NCBI GenBank assembly: GCA_022822725.1
Contig: JAJEAN010000007.1
Location: 2,478,543 to 2,542,542, forward strand
Length of the DNA: 64,000 nucleotides
Direction: 5' to 3'
Source: Candidatus Latescibacterota bacterium
GTDB lineage: Bacteria; JAAXHH01
Every line of letters begins with the position of its first letter. Within the stretch, counting starts at the first letter, position 1. The notes beneath the pieces were generated by a model. It did no database searches. It was not told where the DNA came from and saw nothing but the letters and a program-made list of their open reading frames with translations. This document shows positions 1 to 8,373 of the stretch, piece by piece. Both the position numbers and the translations under genes were made by a program.

Positions 1-36
1 CCGTGTTCCGCGTGGTCCGCGGGGTGCGCTTTGTCG

Positions 37-153
37 GTCCAGGCGGTCCGGGCGGTCCGGGCGGTCCGGGCTGGCTGGCCTATGTGGTCTGTTTGCCCTA
101 TCCGGTCTGTCTACCCTGTCCGGCCTGCGTGGCCTGCCCGTCCCGGCCGGCCT
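37..153. repeat. Tandem repeats across the hemC stop codon
   Basis: Positions 37-70 carry 9-bp units of the type CGGTCCGGG. Positions 64-153 then form five degenerate 18-bp units (64-81, 82-99, 100-117, 118-135, 136-153), each ending in CCT on the plus strand. The hemC stop codon (98-100) lies inside the array, so the Gln/Gly/Arg-rich last residues of HemC are products of the repeat. The periodicity is read directly; any function is unknown. Confidence 0.75.
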
Positions 154-1051
154 GTTCGGCTTCCGCCAGCACCGCCTCGGCCAGCCTTCGGCCCAGATCG
201 GCGCCTTCTTCCGGCTGTCCTCGCAGGGATTGGCGCACGAGCCAGCCGCCGTCATCGGCGGCCAGGACGGCATCCAGCACCAGGCTGCCTTCCTCGATCC
301 TCCCCCAGGCGCCCACCGGGGTATGGCAACCGCCGCCGATATGATGGAGAAAGGACCGTTCCGCCGTCACCGCCTGTCCGGCCGGCAGGTCTTCGATGCG
401 CTGCGCCGCTTCCAGGGTGGACCGATCGTCCTTCCGGGCTTCGATCGCGAGCGCGCCCTGGCCGACGGCCGGCATGCAGACTTCCGGAGACAATATCTCG
501 GAGATGCGGTCCGTCCATCCCAGGCGCTGCAACCCCGCCACGGCCAGCACGATGGCGTCCGGACCGTCCGGTGCTGCAAGCTTCTTCAGCCGCGTGTCGA
601 TGTTCCCGCGGATCCCAGTAAAGCGCAGGTCCGGCCGGTAATGCCGCAATTGTGCCCGCCGCCTCGGACTCCCCGTGGCGACGCGGGCGCCAGGCGGAAG
701 GTCGTCCAACCCGGTACCGTCGCGGCTGATCAGGGCGTCGCGCGCGTCCACGCGCTCCGGCACCGAGGCGATCGTCAGGCCACCGGGAAGGGACGTGGGC
801 AGGTCCTTGAGGCTGTGCACGGCCGCGTCGATCTTTCCCGACGTCAGCGCCCGTTCCAGTTCCTTGACGAAGACGCCCTCGCCGCCGAAGGTGTCCAGCG
901 AGGCGTCCCGGTCCGCGTCGCCCTTCGTCGTGAGGACGCGCACCTGCACGGTCAGGCCGTCGCGACCCGCCTCCAGGTCCCGGGCCACCGAATGGGCCTG
1001 GACGAGAGCCAGCCTGCTGCCGCGGGTGCCTATGATCAGTGAAGAAGCCAT
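98..1051 (-). CDS. hemC: Hydroxymethylbilane synthase (porphobilinogen deaminase)
   Basis: It polymerises four porphobilinogens into hydroxymethylbilane in cytoplasmic tetrapyrrole synthesis. The 317-residue product begins with the family signature IIGTRGSRLALVQ and has the substrate-binding stretch KDLPTSLPGG near residue 82, the ATGSPRRRAQL motif near 125 and the dipyrromethane-cofactor cysteine in GGGCHTPVGAW (Cys242). It lies just downstream of hemA on the same strand, the usual bacterial order. The last 20 or so residues (Gln/Gly/Arg-rich) fall in an 18-bp tandem repeat and are probably not part of the folded enzyme. No strong Shine-Dalgarno precedes the ATG, but the conserved N-terminus fixes the start. 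Confidence 0.95.
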   Translation of the reverse strand: MASSLIIGTRGSRLALVQAHSVARDLEAGRDGLTVQVRVLTTKGDADRDASLDTFGGEGVFVKELERALTSGKIDAAVHSLKDLPTSLPGGLTIASVPERVDARDALISRDGTGLDDLPPGARVATGSPRRRAQLRHYRPDLRFTGIRGNIDTRLKKLAAPDGPDAIVLAVAGLQRLGWTDRISEILSPEVCMPAVGQGALAIEARKDDRSTLEAAQRIEDLPAGQAVTAERSFLHHIGGGCHTPVGAWGRIEEGSLVLDAVLAADDGGWLVRQSLRGQPEEGADLGRRLAEAVLAEAEQAGRDGQATQAGQGRQTG

Positions 1052-1092
1052 GGAAAGGGGAATGGATGTCCCGACCGCACGGACGCGGCGCG

Positions 1093-1188
1093 CTATTCGT
1101 ACTCGGCCACCCGGACACGCCGGCCTATTCGTTCCCGGCCACCCGGACGCGCCGGCCTATTCGTTCCCGGCGCCGTTCTTGTCGTTCC
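1093..1188. repeat. 32-bp tandem repeat across the hemA stop codon
   Basis: Three units begin at 1093, 1125 and 1157, a period of exactly 32 bp, each starting CTATTCGT on the plus strand and sharing most later positions in the first two. The unit at 1157 is the 3' end of hemA including its stop, and the other two fill the hemA-hemC spacer. This looks like outward duplication of the gene's last codons. Confidence 0.75.
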
Positions 1189-2455
1189 CGCGTTCGTCGA
1201 GTCCGAAGAGATGGCGCAGACTGTAGAGGTGGTAGTCCCTGTGCTCCGGATCGGAAGTGTTCCTGAGCCGGACCGTCGGTTGATGGAGCAGCTTGTTCAC
1301 GATGGCGCGGCTCATCTTCTCCACGGTCGCCCGGTCCTCGTCGGAGAGATGTCCGAGCTGGGCAAAGGCGCGGTCGACCTCCTGGTGACGGACATCGTCC
1401 GCGACGTGGCGGAGCTGGGCGATGGTGGGCGCGATGGAAAGGTTCTGGTACCACGTGAGCAACCGTTCTACCTCGGTCTCGACGATCGCCTCCACCTTCA
1501 GCGCTTCCGCCTTCCGCGCCTCCGCGTTGTCATCCACCACCGACTGCAGGTCGTCCATGTCGTAGAGAATGACATTATAGAGATCGCGCACGCGGGGGTC
1601 GATGTCCCGGGGCGCGGCGATATCGATCAGGAATATGGGGCGGTTGCGGCGGTCGTGCATGATCTCGGCCATCCGGTCCCTTTCCAGCACCGGTTCGGCG
1701 GCGCCGGTGGAACTGATGACGATGTCTACGTCGGAGATCATCTGCAGCCCGTCCTGCAGGGAGACGGCGATCCCGTCGTAGCGGTGGGCCAGGTCGGCGG
1801 CCCGGTCGTAGGTCCGGTTGGCGACGATGAGCCGCTTCACGCCCTGGTCGACGAGGTACTCCGCGGTCCGTTCGCCGGTCTCTCCCGCGCCGATCAGCAT
1901 GGCGGTATGCTGCCGCAGGTCCTTGAAAATCTTGCGCGCGAGTTCGACCGCCACGGAACTGACGGAAACCGAGCCCGTCCCGATCTCCGTCGTCTCCCGC
2001 ACCTGCTTGCCCACGGCCAGCGCCTTTTCGAACAACCGGTTGAGGACCAGGCCCGTGTTCTTCGTGTTGAGCGACTGCATGTAGGCCTCTCTGACCTGGC
2101 CGAGGATCTGCTGCTCCCCGACGACCATCGAATCCAGGCTGGAGACCACGCGGAACAGGTGCCGGATGACCGCCTCGTCCCTCCGGTGATAGAGGTAGGG
2201 AGACAGCAGGCCTTCGTCCACGCCGTGGATCTCGTGAAACCACGCTTCGATGGGTCCGGGGTCGGTATGTTCCTCGTCGGTGGTCGCGTACATCTCGCTG
2301 CGGTTGCAGGTGGACAGCAACACCGCTTCCATGATGCCGCTCGAGGCCTTCACGAAGGTGAGGGCCTTTTCCTGGAGCGATTTCGTCAGCACCGCCTGGT
2401 CGCGCACGTCGATGGGCGCGGTATGGTGGCTCAGTCCGACGAGTGTGAGATGCAT
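1157..2455 (-). CDS. hemA: Glutamyl-tRNA reductase
   Basis: It reduces glutamyl-tRNA(Glu) to glutamate-1-semialdehyde with NADPH, the committed step of C5-pathway heme and siroheme synthesis. The start is placed at MHLTLVGLSHHTAPIDVRD, the canonical N-terminus; the reading frame stays open upstream but that part is non-homologous and lies inside the preceding gene. The catalytic Cys50 is in LLSTCNRSEMY. The nucleotide-binding motif GAGETGERTAEYL and the C-terminal dimerisation helices are present, for 432 residues. It overlaps the end of the precorrin-2 dehydrogenase gene by 25 bp, indicating co-transcription. Heme feedback through protein stability is known for the family but cannot be read here. 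Confidence 0.95.
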   Translation of the reverse strand: MHLTLVGLSHHTAPIDVRDQAVLTKSLQEKALTFVKASSGIMEAVLLSTCNRSEMYATTDEEHTDPGPIEAWFHEIHGVDEGLLSPYLYHRRDEAVIRHLFRVVSSLDSMVVGEQQILGQVREAYMQSLNTKNTGLVLNRLFEKALAVGKQVRETTEIGTGSVSVSSVAVELARKIFKDLRQHTAMLIGAGETGERTAEYLVDQGVKRLIVANRTYDRAADLAHRYDGIAVSLQDGLQMISDVDIVISSTGAAEPVLERDRMAEIMHDRRNRPIFLIDIAAPRDIDPRVRDLYNVILYDMDDLQSVVDDNAEARKAEALKVEAIVETEVERLLTWYQNLSIAPTIAQLRHVADDVRHQEVDRAFAQLGHLSDEDRATVEKMSRAIVNKLLHQPTVRLRNTSDPEHRDYHLYSLRHLFGLDERGNDKNGAGNE

Positions 2456-3075
2456 GACTCCACCCTGTCGCGCGCTTCTTCGGCGCGGCCGGCGCGCAGG
2501 AGATCGAGAAGGTCGGAATCGACCAGGGACGTCCACAACCTCGCGCGGGTTTCAAATTCATCGGGGAACGCGGCCTTCATCCGGGGGCGGTACGCGCCCA
2601 GCAGTTCGAGCAGTTCGGCGTACTCGGGCCCGTAGGCCCCTTCCAACTGCCCGCGGATCTTCTTCGCCAGCGCGGGACTCTTGCCTCCCGTGGAGATGGC
2701 GATGCACAGGTCGCCCTGCCGGACGATGGAGGGTACGATGTACCGGCACAGCGCGGGCACATCCACCACGTTGACCATGATGCCCTCCGCCTCGGCGTCC
2801 CGGTAGACCTGCTCGTCGGCCTCCGCGGAACCGGTCGCCGAGATGACCAGCCTGAAGCCGCGGACGTCGCCGGGTTCGTACCGCCTCGCGAACCAGCGCA
2901 ATGCACCGCGGTCGGCAAGGTCACGCAGTCCGCCGGTCAGATCGGGGCTGATGACGGTAACGACACCGCCGCAATCGAGTAGCGAGCCCGTCTTTTCCGC
3001 CGCGATCGTACCGCCGCCCACCACCAGGCAGGCCTGATCCTCGATATCGACGAAGGCGGGGTAGTATTTTTTCAT
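2431..3075 (-). CDS. Precorrin-2 dehydrogenase / siroheme synthase N-terminal domain protein
   Basis: The 214-residue protein has an N-terminal NAD-binding fold (ACLVVGGGTIAAEKTGSLLDCGG, residues 15-37) typical of the CysG N-terminus, Met8p and SirC. These oxidise precorrin-2 to sirohydrochlorin and in some cases insert iron. The signature TGGKSPALAKKIRGQLE follows in the second half. There is no uroporphyrinogen methyltransferase domain, so this is the stand-alone form. It overlaps hemA, so tetrapyrrole precursor supply and the siroheme branch are coupled. The siroheme-dependent reductase at 56.2 kb would be a consumer of the product. Confidence 0.9.
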   Translation of the reverse strand: MKKYYPAFVDIEDQACLVVGGGTIAAEKTGSLLDCGGVVTVISPDLTGGLRDLADRGALRWFARRYEPGDVRGFRLVISATGSAEADEQVYRDAEAEGIMVNVVDVPALCRYIVPSIVRQGDLCIAISTGGKSPALAKKIRGQLEGAYGPEYAELLELLGAYRPRMKAAFPDEFETRARLWTSLVDSDLLDLLRAGRAEEARDRVESCISHSSD

Positions 3076-3126
3076 GGCCTGACTTCCATCATTTTCCGGA
3101 TCTTTTACCGGACCAGTCGCCCCCGG

Positions 3127-3948
3127 TCAGTCGAAAATGTGCAGATTGGTCCAGAGTCCGGCGCCGAGATAGGCCAGCAGCACGGACGCGAACCCTGCCA
3201 TGGAGATGATCGCCGCCCGCTCGCCCTGCCAGCCAACGGCATAGCGGGTTACAAGCTGGGACGTGAAGATGATCCAGGTCAGCATCACGCACAGCACCTT
3301 CGGATCCAGCAGCCAGGGCGTAATCGAGTCCCACGCGGCCGTCGCCCACCAGAAGCCCGTGAGGATAGCCGCGGACAGGAACACCCAGCCGATGAGCGTC
3401 GCCTTCAGGTTCATTTCGTCCAGCATGTCCAGCGCGGGCAGCCGCGAGAATACCAGGCCCACGCGGCGGTGGTGGATGTAGTACATCTGCATGACGTACA
3501 GCAGTCCCGTGATGAAGGAGAAGGAAAACGCCGCGTACGCCAGGAAACTGGCCGTTACATGGAAATTGAACCAGGGACTCTGCAGCAGGGGCGGCAGCGG
3601 GTCGACGGGGCTCATGAACGCCGTGGACGCCGCCTGCGCCGCCAGGACCAGGGGCAGGACGAACACACCCAGCGACCGGTCGTGGAAACGGCGCTCCAGG
3701 AACAGGTAGACCACGGCGATGAGCCACGCGAAGAAGCTCATCGACTCGTGCAGCCCGACGAAAGGCGCATGGCTCGATTCGAAACCGCGGGCAATCAGGA
3801 AGACGCTGTGACAGGCCAGCGCCAGCACCAGACAGAGGCTGCTGTAAAAACCGGACCTGGGCTGCTTCGTCCAGAAATGGCGGAAATAGACCACCGTGGC
3901 AACCGCGTAACCCGCCAGTATCAACCCGTGTAGAATGTAAATGCCCAT
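3127..3948 (-). CDS. CcsA/HemX-like cytochrome c assembly membrane protein
   Basis: The 273-residue protein has about eight hydrophobic segments and the layout of the CcsA/ResC/HemX family of inner-membrane heme-handling proteins. A tryptophan-rich stretch (GFWWATAAWDS, around residue 200) occupies the place of the WWD-type heme-handling region, and a WQGERAAIISM segment follows before the last helix. It starts the minus-strand run that continues with precorrin-2 dehydrogenase, hemA and hemC. HemX-type proteins next to hemA are common and have been implicated in controlling HemA abundance, so this alternative role is as likely as cytochrome c maturation. Confidence 0.8.
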   Translation of the reverse strand: MGIYILHGLILAGYAVATVVYFRHFWTKQPRSGFYSSLCLVLALACHSVFLIARGFESSHAPFVGLHESMSFFAWLIAVVYLFLERRFHDRSLGVFVLPLVLAAQAASTAFMSPVDPLPPLLQSPWFNFHVTASFLAYAAFSFSFITGLLYVMQMYYIHHRRVGLVFSRLPALDMLDEMNLKATLIGWVFLSAAILTGFWWATAAWDSITPWLLDPKVLCVMLTWIIFTSQLVTRYAVGWQGERAAIISMAGFASVLLAYLGAGLWTNLHIFD

Positions 3949-4123
3949 GTGAATGGCCCCTGCCCGAACCCGGTCAACAATCCATACCTGACAAGATACC
4001 CTAAAATACCGTCATATCATGCATTTATCAAGATTAAAGGGGTGTATGAAGCAACCGCGGCGGCCAGGTCCGGCTTGAGAACGGACAGGGATTCATGGAA
4101 CCCGCCGCACCCGCGCGGGCCGC

Positions 4124-5041
4124 CTAGTCCACGGTGCTCAACTGCGCCAGGATATCCATACCCACCCGGCGGCTCCACGCCTCCATGACCCGTCCGAACA
4201 GCGGCCCGGGCCTGCCGTCGCCAATGGGCGTGTCGTTGATGCGCGTACACGGCGCCAGGCAGTAGGGCGTGCTCGTCAGCCACGCCTCGTCGGCATTCAC
4301 CGCGTCGTAGGGCTGCAGGTCCTTTTCCACCCAGCCCAGCCCCAAATCAGGCGCCATTTCCCGCAGCGTGACCAGGCTGACCCCTTCCAGGATATTGCGG
4401 CTGGTGGGCGTAAAGACCGTACCGTTTTCCACCACGACGAAGTTGGCGCCCGAGCACTCGGTAAGGTTGCCGTCCAGGTCCAGCAACAGCGAGGTGGCTG
4501 CGGGGTCGACGGCCTGGGTCTGCCTGTCGGCCATCCAGTAGTGCAGGCGCGAGCGGTTCTTGGTCTTGGGGTCGACGCACTGGGGCGGCACGTGCCGGAT
4601 GGAGGGCGTGACCACGTGGGCGCCCTGCTCGAAATAGGATCGCCACACGGAGAATGGCAGCGGGAAGGAATGGATGCACAACGTGGGCGCCAGGCGCGCC
4701 GGCCTGCCCGCGCTGCCGGCGTAGACCTGGTTTTCTCCCGGCGTTACGAAGTGCACGACGCCCAGATCCTGTTCGGGACCGATCAGCCTGCTGTTGGTCT
4801 CGACCAGCGACCGCGTGCGCTCGACCAGCCCGGCGTGGTCCAGTTCCAGTTCGATCCCGGCGTATCTGCATGACCGCAGGAGCCGCTTCACGTGCTCCTC
4901 CAGGCGGAAAGGCTCGTGCCTGAACGTACGGGTCATTTCGGTCAGGGTGGCCCCCAGGACGATCCCCAGATCGTAGATGTTGAGGTGAGCCCGGGAAGCG
5001 GGTACGAAGTCATCATTGAGATAGACGACGGGTTCATTCAT
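4124..5041 (-). CDS. Class IV aminotransferase (branched-chain / D-amino acid type)
   Basis: The 305-residue protein belongs to the PLP fold-type IV aminotransferases (IlvE, D-amino acid aminotransferase, ADC lyase). The start is at MNEPVVYLNDDFVP; 23 further upstream codons have no family similarity. The PLP lysine lies in the segment DPKTKNRSRLHYWMADR, followed by LTECSGANFVVVENGTVFTP, which contains the cofactor-contacting Glu/Ser/Asn region. The sequence alone does not separate branched-chain from D-amino acid specificity. It is divergent from era, with a spacer of about 120 bp that must contain both promoters. Confidence 0.88.
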   Translation of the reverse strand: MNEPVVYLNDDFVPASRAHLNIYDLGIVLGATLTEMTRTFRHEPFRLEEHVKRLLRSCRYAGIELELDHAGLVERTRSLVETNSRLIGPEQDLGVVHFVTPGENQVYAGSAGRPARLAPTLCIHSFPLPFSVWRSYFEQGAHVVTPSIRHVPPQCVDPKTKNRSRLHYWMADRQTQAVDPAATSLLLDLDGNLTECSGANFVVVENGTVFTPTSRNILEGVSLVTLREMAPDLGLGWVEKDLQPYDAVNADEAWLTSTPYCLAPCTRINDTPIGDGRPGPLFGRVMEAWSRRVGMDILAQLSTVD

Positions 5042-5160
5042 GGCAAAACAGTCCTTTTCTTTTCTGGATGAAGCGTTACGTATAAGGTGTGTTGAAACAC
5101 GGTCGAACAAGCGGAACGACAGGTACCGTAAACGACAGGTACCATAAAGGACATTTCCTC

Positions 5161-6087
5161 ATGGAACCCATCGAGACGGCAGGCGCTGCCGGAGACGGAT
5201 CGCATCGCGCGGGGTTCGTGGCCCTGGTCGGGAAGCCGAACGTGGGCAAATCCACCCTGATGAACGCGCTGTTGCAGCATCGGCTGTCCATCGTCACGCC
5301 CAGACCCCAGACCACCCGGCAGCGGGTCCTGGGCATCCTGACGAAGGATGAATGCCAGGTCCTCTTCCTGGATACGCCCGGCCTGCTCGAACCCGGTTAC
5401 CGGCTCCAGGAGTACATGCTGCAGTCCGCGGTCCACACGTTGCACGATTCGGACGCGGCCGTGGCCATCGTGGACGCCACCCGTTTCAACCGCGACCTCG
5501 ACGACCGGGTCGTCGGTTTCCTCGAACAGAGCCGGGGTCCCGTGATCCTGGCGATAAACAAGATAGACCGGACGTCCAGGCTTGCCCTGCTGCCCCTGAT
5601 CGACCAGGCTTCCGGCCGCTTCCCCTTCACCGAAATCGTGCCCGTGTCCGCCCTCGAAGGCGACGGCCTCGAACCGCTGCTGTCCGCCGTCATCCGCGCG
5701 CTCCCGCCGGGTCCGGCGCTCTACCCCGATGACATGATCACCGACCAGCCGGAACGGTTCTTCGTGGGGGAGATCATCCGGGAGCACCTTTTCCTCGCCG
5801 TGCGCGAAGAACTGCCCTACGCGTCGGCCGTGATCGTCGAGGACTTTACGGACCGGCCCAACGGCACGGCCTTCATCCAGGCGAGCATCATTATCGAGCG
5901 GTCATCCCAGAAGGGCATCATCATCGGCAAAAACGGTCGCATGCTGAAAAACATCGGCACGTCCGCCAGAAAGGCCGTCGTCGATTTCCTGGACCGCCCC
6001 GTCTATCTCGACCTGCGGGTCAAGGTCCGGCCCTCCTGGCGAAAAAACGACCAGGAGTTGAGGCGGCTTGGCTACGCGAGGCGGTGA
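5161..6087 (+). CDS. era: GTPase Era
   Basis: Era binds the 3' end of 16S rRNA and checks 30S assembly. The 308-residue product has all GTPase motifs: G1 GKPNVGKST (24-32), G3 DTPG and G4 NKID. A C-terminal KH domain contains IIIERSSQKGIIIGKNGRMLKNIG. The start at MEPIETAG is preceded by AAAGGA at about 9 bp spacing; upstream in-frame codons lie beyond this site and are non-homologous. It stands alone rather than in the common rnc-era-recO arrangement. Confidence 0.97.
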   Translation: MEPIETAGAAGDGSHRAGFVALVGKPNVGKSTLMNALLQHRLSIVTPRPQTTRQRVLGILTKDECQVLFLDTPGLLEPGYRLQEYMLQSAVHTLHDSDAAVAIVDATRFNRDLDDRVVGFLEQSRGPVILAINKIDRTSRLALLPLIDQASGRFPFTEIVPVSALEGDGLEPLLSAVIRALPPGPALYPDDMITDQPERFFVGEIIREHLFLAVREELPYASAVIVEDFTDRPNGTAFIQASIIIERSSQKGIIIGKNGRMLKNIGTSARKAVVDFLDRPVYLDLRVKVRPSWRKNDQELRRLGYARR

Positions 6088-6141
6088 CCGGTGCGGCCGA
6101 AGTGTCAGGCACGCCAGGAGTGTCAGGCTTTTCCCCGCGGC

Positions 6142-6240
6142 ATTGCGCCTGATCTTCCTGCGGCCAGCCCGGCGTCTTCCCAGGACTTTCAGCGGTCAGC
6201 CCGATATAGTGCCTGATCTCTCGGCGGCGAGCCCGATGTA
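6142..6240. repeat. 32-bp tandem repeat across the 3' end of the kinase-like gene
   Basis: Three degenerate units anchored on (C/G)AGCCCG at 6165, 6197 and 6229 give an exact 32-bp period. One unit codes for the last residues of the minus-strand kinase-like protein (…IGLAAERSG…) and two lie beyond its stop codon at 6196-6198. The copies have diverged, so the duplication is old. Confidence 0.65.
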
Positions 6241-7275
6241 CCGGTCAAGATCGCCCCAGAGCACTTCCAGCGGCCGCGGTTCGTTCCAGGGCTGGACCGG
6301 CTGGCGGTCGTATCCTTCGATCAGGGACAGTATCCGCACGCACCATTGCACGGGAAGTATGGCCTGGTACACCGCCATCCTTTCATAGGCGTGGGAATGG
6401 GCGCTCCGCTCACAGTAGTCTCTGATGGCTTCTTCCCGCAAGCCCGGCGCCATGCCGGCGCTTTCCGGGTGCCAGAAAAAACCGGCGATCTCGAAGAGCG
6501 GGTCCATGATCCCCGCGTGTTCCCAGTCCACCAGGCCGATGCGGTCCGGGTCCGCTTTGATTACGTTGGCCGGACGGAAGTCTCCGTGACACAGGCAGGG
6601 CGGGCACTCCGTCCATAACGCGGTCCGCAGATCCATCAGGTCCAGGCATCGTCTCAGGTCGCGCAGCCGTTCCAGGGCCTCGCGGAACGACGGGTCGTTC
6701 AAGGCGGCGCTCGCGGCCAGGGCATGGATGGTTTCGTCGATAAAATCGAGACAGTCCCGGGGAAGGGCGGGTCCCGCCGGCCTGGCCAGGGCGGGATCTC
6801 CGGGATCAGAAACGCCATGTACCGCGTGCATGGTCTCCAGGAGCGGGTTCAGATCCTCCCGGGTCATGTTTTCCGGCTTCACCGGTGCGCCGGGAAGTTT
6901 CCGGTAGACCAGCACGGGCGCATTCAGCTCCGTCGCCCATGTTTCGCCCGTTACGGCGTCCGGCACGGCTTCCAGGAAGGAAAGCCGGCTCATCGCGGCG
7001 TATTCCCGTTCCTGGCGTTGACCGCGATCCGCCGGATATACCTTGACCAGGTAGACGCCATGGCCGGTATCTACTTCGTATATACGGTTATTGAATCCGC
7101 CTCCCAGCGGCCGTACCTGGCATTGCCCGGCGGCGAAGGGGTGTCCGCCTCCGGCCAGCCGGGCGAGGTAGCGCAACACGGCCGCCAGGTCCGGTGACTT
7201 GCCGTCGCGGCGCGGCACCGCGCCCTGGCCGGTCGGTGCATCAATTGCCTGTGAAAGATTCGTACGTCGATACAT
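6196..7275 (-). CDS. Aminoglycoside phosphotransferase / choline kinase-like protein
   Basis: The 359-residue protein is a soluble APH/ChoK-fold phosphotransferase. The nucleotide-binding part reads RPLGGGFNNRIYEV…YLVKVYP, with the ATP-anchoring lysine in VKVYP. The catalytic loop is CLCHGDFRPANV and the metal-binding DFG equivalent is GLVDWEHAG. The substrate is not determined; choline, aminoglycoside, macrolide and homoserine kinases share this fold. The ATG at 7275 opens MYRRTN and gives a domain-length product. The frame remains open far upstream across the opposite-strand M48 gene, which is a high-GC artefact. Confidence 0.8.
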   Translation of the reverse strand: MYRRTNLSQAIDAPTGQGAVPRRDGKSPDLAAVLRYLARLAGGGHPFAAGQCQVRPLGGGFNNRIYEVDTGHGVYLVKVYPADRGQRQEREYAAMSRLSFLEAVPDAVTGETWATELNAPVLVYRKLPGAPVKPENMTREDLNPLLETMHAVHGVSDPGDPALARPAGPALPRDCLDFIDETIHALAASAALNDPSFREALERLRDLRRCLDLMDLRTALWTECPPCLCHGDFRPANVIKADPDRIGLVDWEHAGIMDPLFEIAGFFWHPESAGMAPGLREEAIRDYCERSAHSHAYERMAVYQAILPVQWCVRILSLIEGYDRQPVQPWNEPRPLEVLWGDLDRYIGLAAERSGTISG

Positions 7276-7431
7276 GGCCGGCTGTTTCCGTCCGGTCTTT
7301 TCCAATTGCCCGTGGACCCCGGGTTTCGTATCTTCAGTGCGCGGATCCGTCCGCCTATACACCCCGTTTCCCGCGGACCTTCCGTATCCTATCCCGTTCC
7401 CGGCCTGTCCCGGATTCCGGTGTGACTCGCG

Positions 7432-8358
7432 ATGATACTTCATGCGCTGATACGACACGTACAAAAGGGCCTGTCCCGGTCCCTGTCGCTCACGACGGCC
7501 ACCATTCGCCTGTCCCGGTCCCTGTCGCTCACGACGGCCGCCGCGTCGCTCTCCATCCTCCTGCTTACGACGTCGGGTTGCGGCAGCGCCTTTAAAGACG
7601 TCAACGTGCTCTCCGAGGCGGACGAAATCGCGCTCGGGCGAGAATTTTCGAGAGAGATCGAAAGAGAGATCAAGCTGTACCAGGAACCGGAGGTGGTGCG
7701 CTACGTCGACGAACTGTGCCAGGCCCTCGTCCTGCATTCCAGGCGATCGAACATACCCTACTACATTAAGGTCGTGGATACGGACGAAGTCAACGCCTTT
7801 GCCCTTCCCGGCGGCTATCTCTACGTCAACCGGGGGCTCATATCCATCTCCGGAACCGAGGCGGAACTGGCCGGGGTGATCGCCCATGAAATCGCCCACG
7901 TGGTCGCGCGCCACGGGGCCAAGGCCCTGACCCGGCAGCTTGGAATGGAGATCATGCTGGGCATGATATCGGGAAGAAACCCCAGGGGCGTCCAGCGCAT
8001 CGCGGCGCAACTGGCGGGAATCGGCGGCATCCTTTCCATGCTGCACCATTCCCGGGAGGCGGAACGGGAGGCGGACGCCCTCGCGGTGGTGAATCTCCGT
8101 GAGGCCGGTTACGATCCCGAAGGCCTTACGGGTTTTTTCGAGAAGCTGCTGGAGATCAACGACCGCGACCCCGGCGCGCTGGCGACCATGTTTGCGACCC
8201 ATCCGCCAAGCAGGGAACGCATCGAGAACACCCGGGAACAGGCTGCTGAGCTCCCGGTCCTGGAGGGACTGATCACGGATTCGGATCGGTTCAGGCAGAT
8301 CAGGGGCATGCTGCCACCGCTTAAGAAAAACCCGTTGGAAAAGGAGAAAGCGGAATAA
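7432..8358 (+). CDS. M48-family zinc metalloprotease, probable lipoprotein
   Basis: The 308-residue protein is a periplasmic M48 (BepA/YcaL-type) protease. The zinc site is HEIAHVVARH (HExxH) and the third ligand glutamate is in HSREAEREADALAV. The N-terminus has a hydrophobic segment ending LLLTTSGCG, which resembles a lipobox (Thr at -3 is non-ideal). Family members degrade misassembled outer-membrane proteins. Two identical 30-bp copies within the leader encode LSRSLSLTTA twice, so the signal sequence was lengthened by duplication and the true start could be later than the ATG used. Confidence 0.9.
   Translation: MILHALIRHVQKGLSRSLSLTTATIRLSRSLSLTTAAASLSILLLTTSGCGSAFKDVNVLSEADEIALGREFSREIEREIKLYQEPEVVRYVDELCQALVLHSRRSNIPYYIKVVDTDEVNAFALPGGYLYVNRGLISISGTEAELAGVIAHEIAHVVARHGAKALTRQLGMEIMLGMISGRNPRGVQRIAAQLAGIGGILSMLHHSREAEREADALAVVNLREAGYDPEGLTGFFEKLLEINDRDPGALATMFATHPPSRERIENTREQAAELPVLEGLITDSDRFRQIRGMLPPLKKNPLEKEKAE
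7471..7539 (+). repeat. 30-bp perfect direct repeat within an N-terminal leader
   Basis: Identical 30-bp copies at 7471-7500 and 7510-7539 are separated by 9 bp (period 39, in frame). They encode the repeated LSRSLSLTTA just before the hydrophobic core of the M48 protease signal sequence. Confidence 0.85.
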
Positions 8359-8373
8359 CCGGCCGGCCATTAC

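Noticed and set aside
1211..2635. 474-codon plus-strand open frame opposite hemA
   Set aside because: A high-GC shadow frame with no recognisable domain; hemA motifs are on the other strand.
7276..8370. Minus-strand open frame extending the kinase-like protein upstream by about 365 residues across the M48 gene
   Set aside because: It is antisense to a clear M48 protease, has no domain similarity and arises from high GC content; the kinase domain starts normally at 7275.
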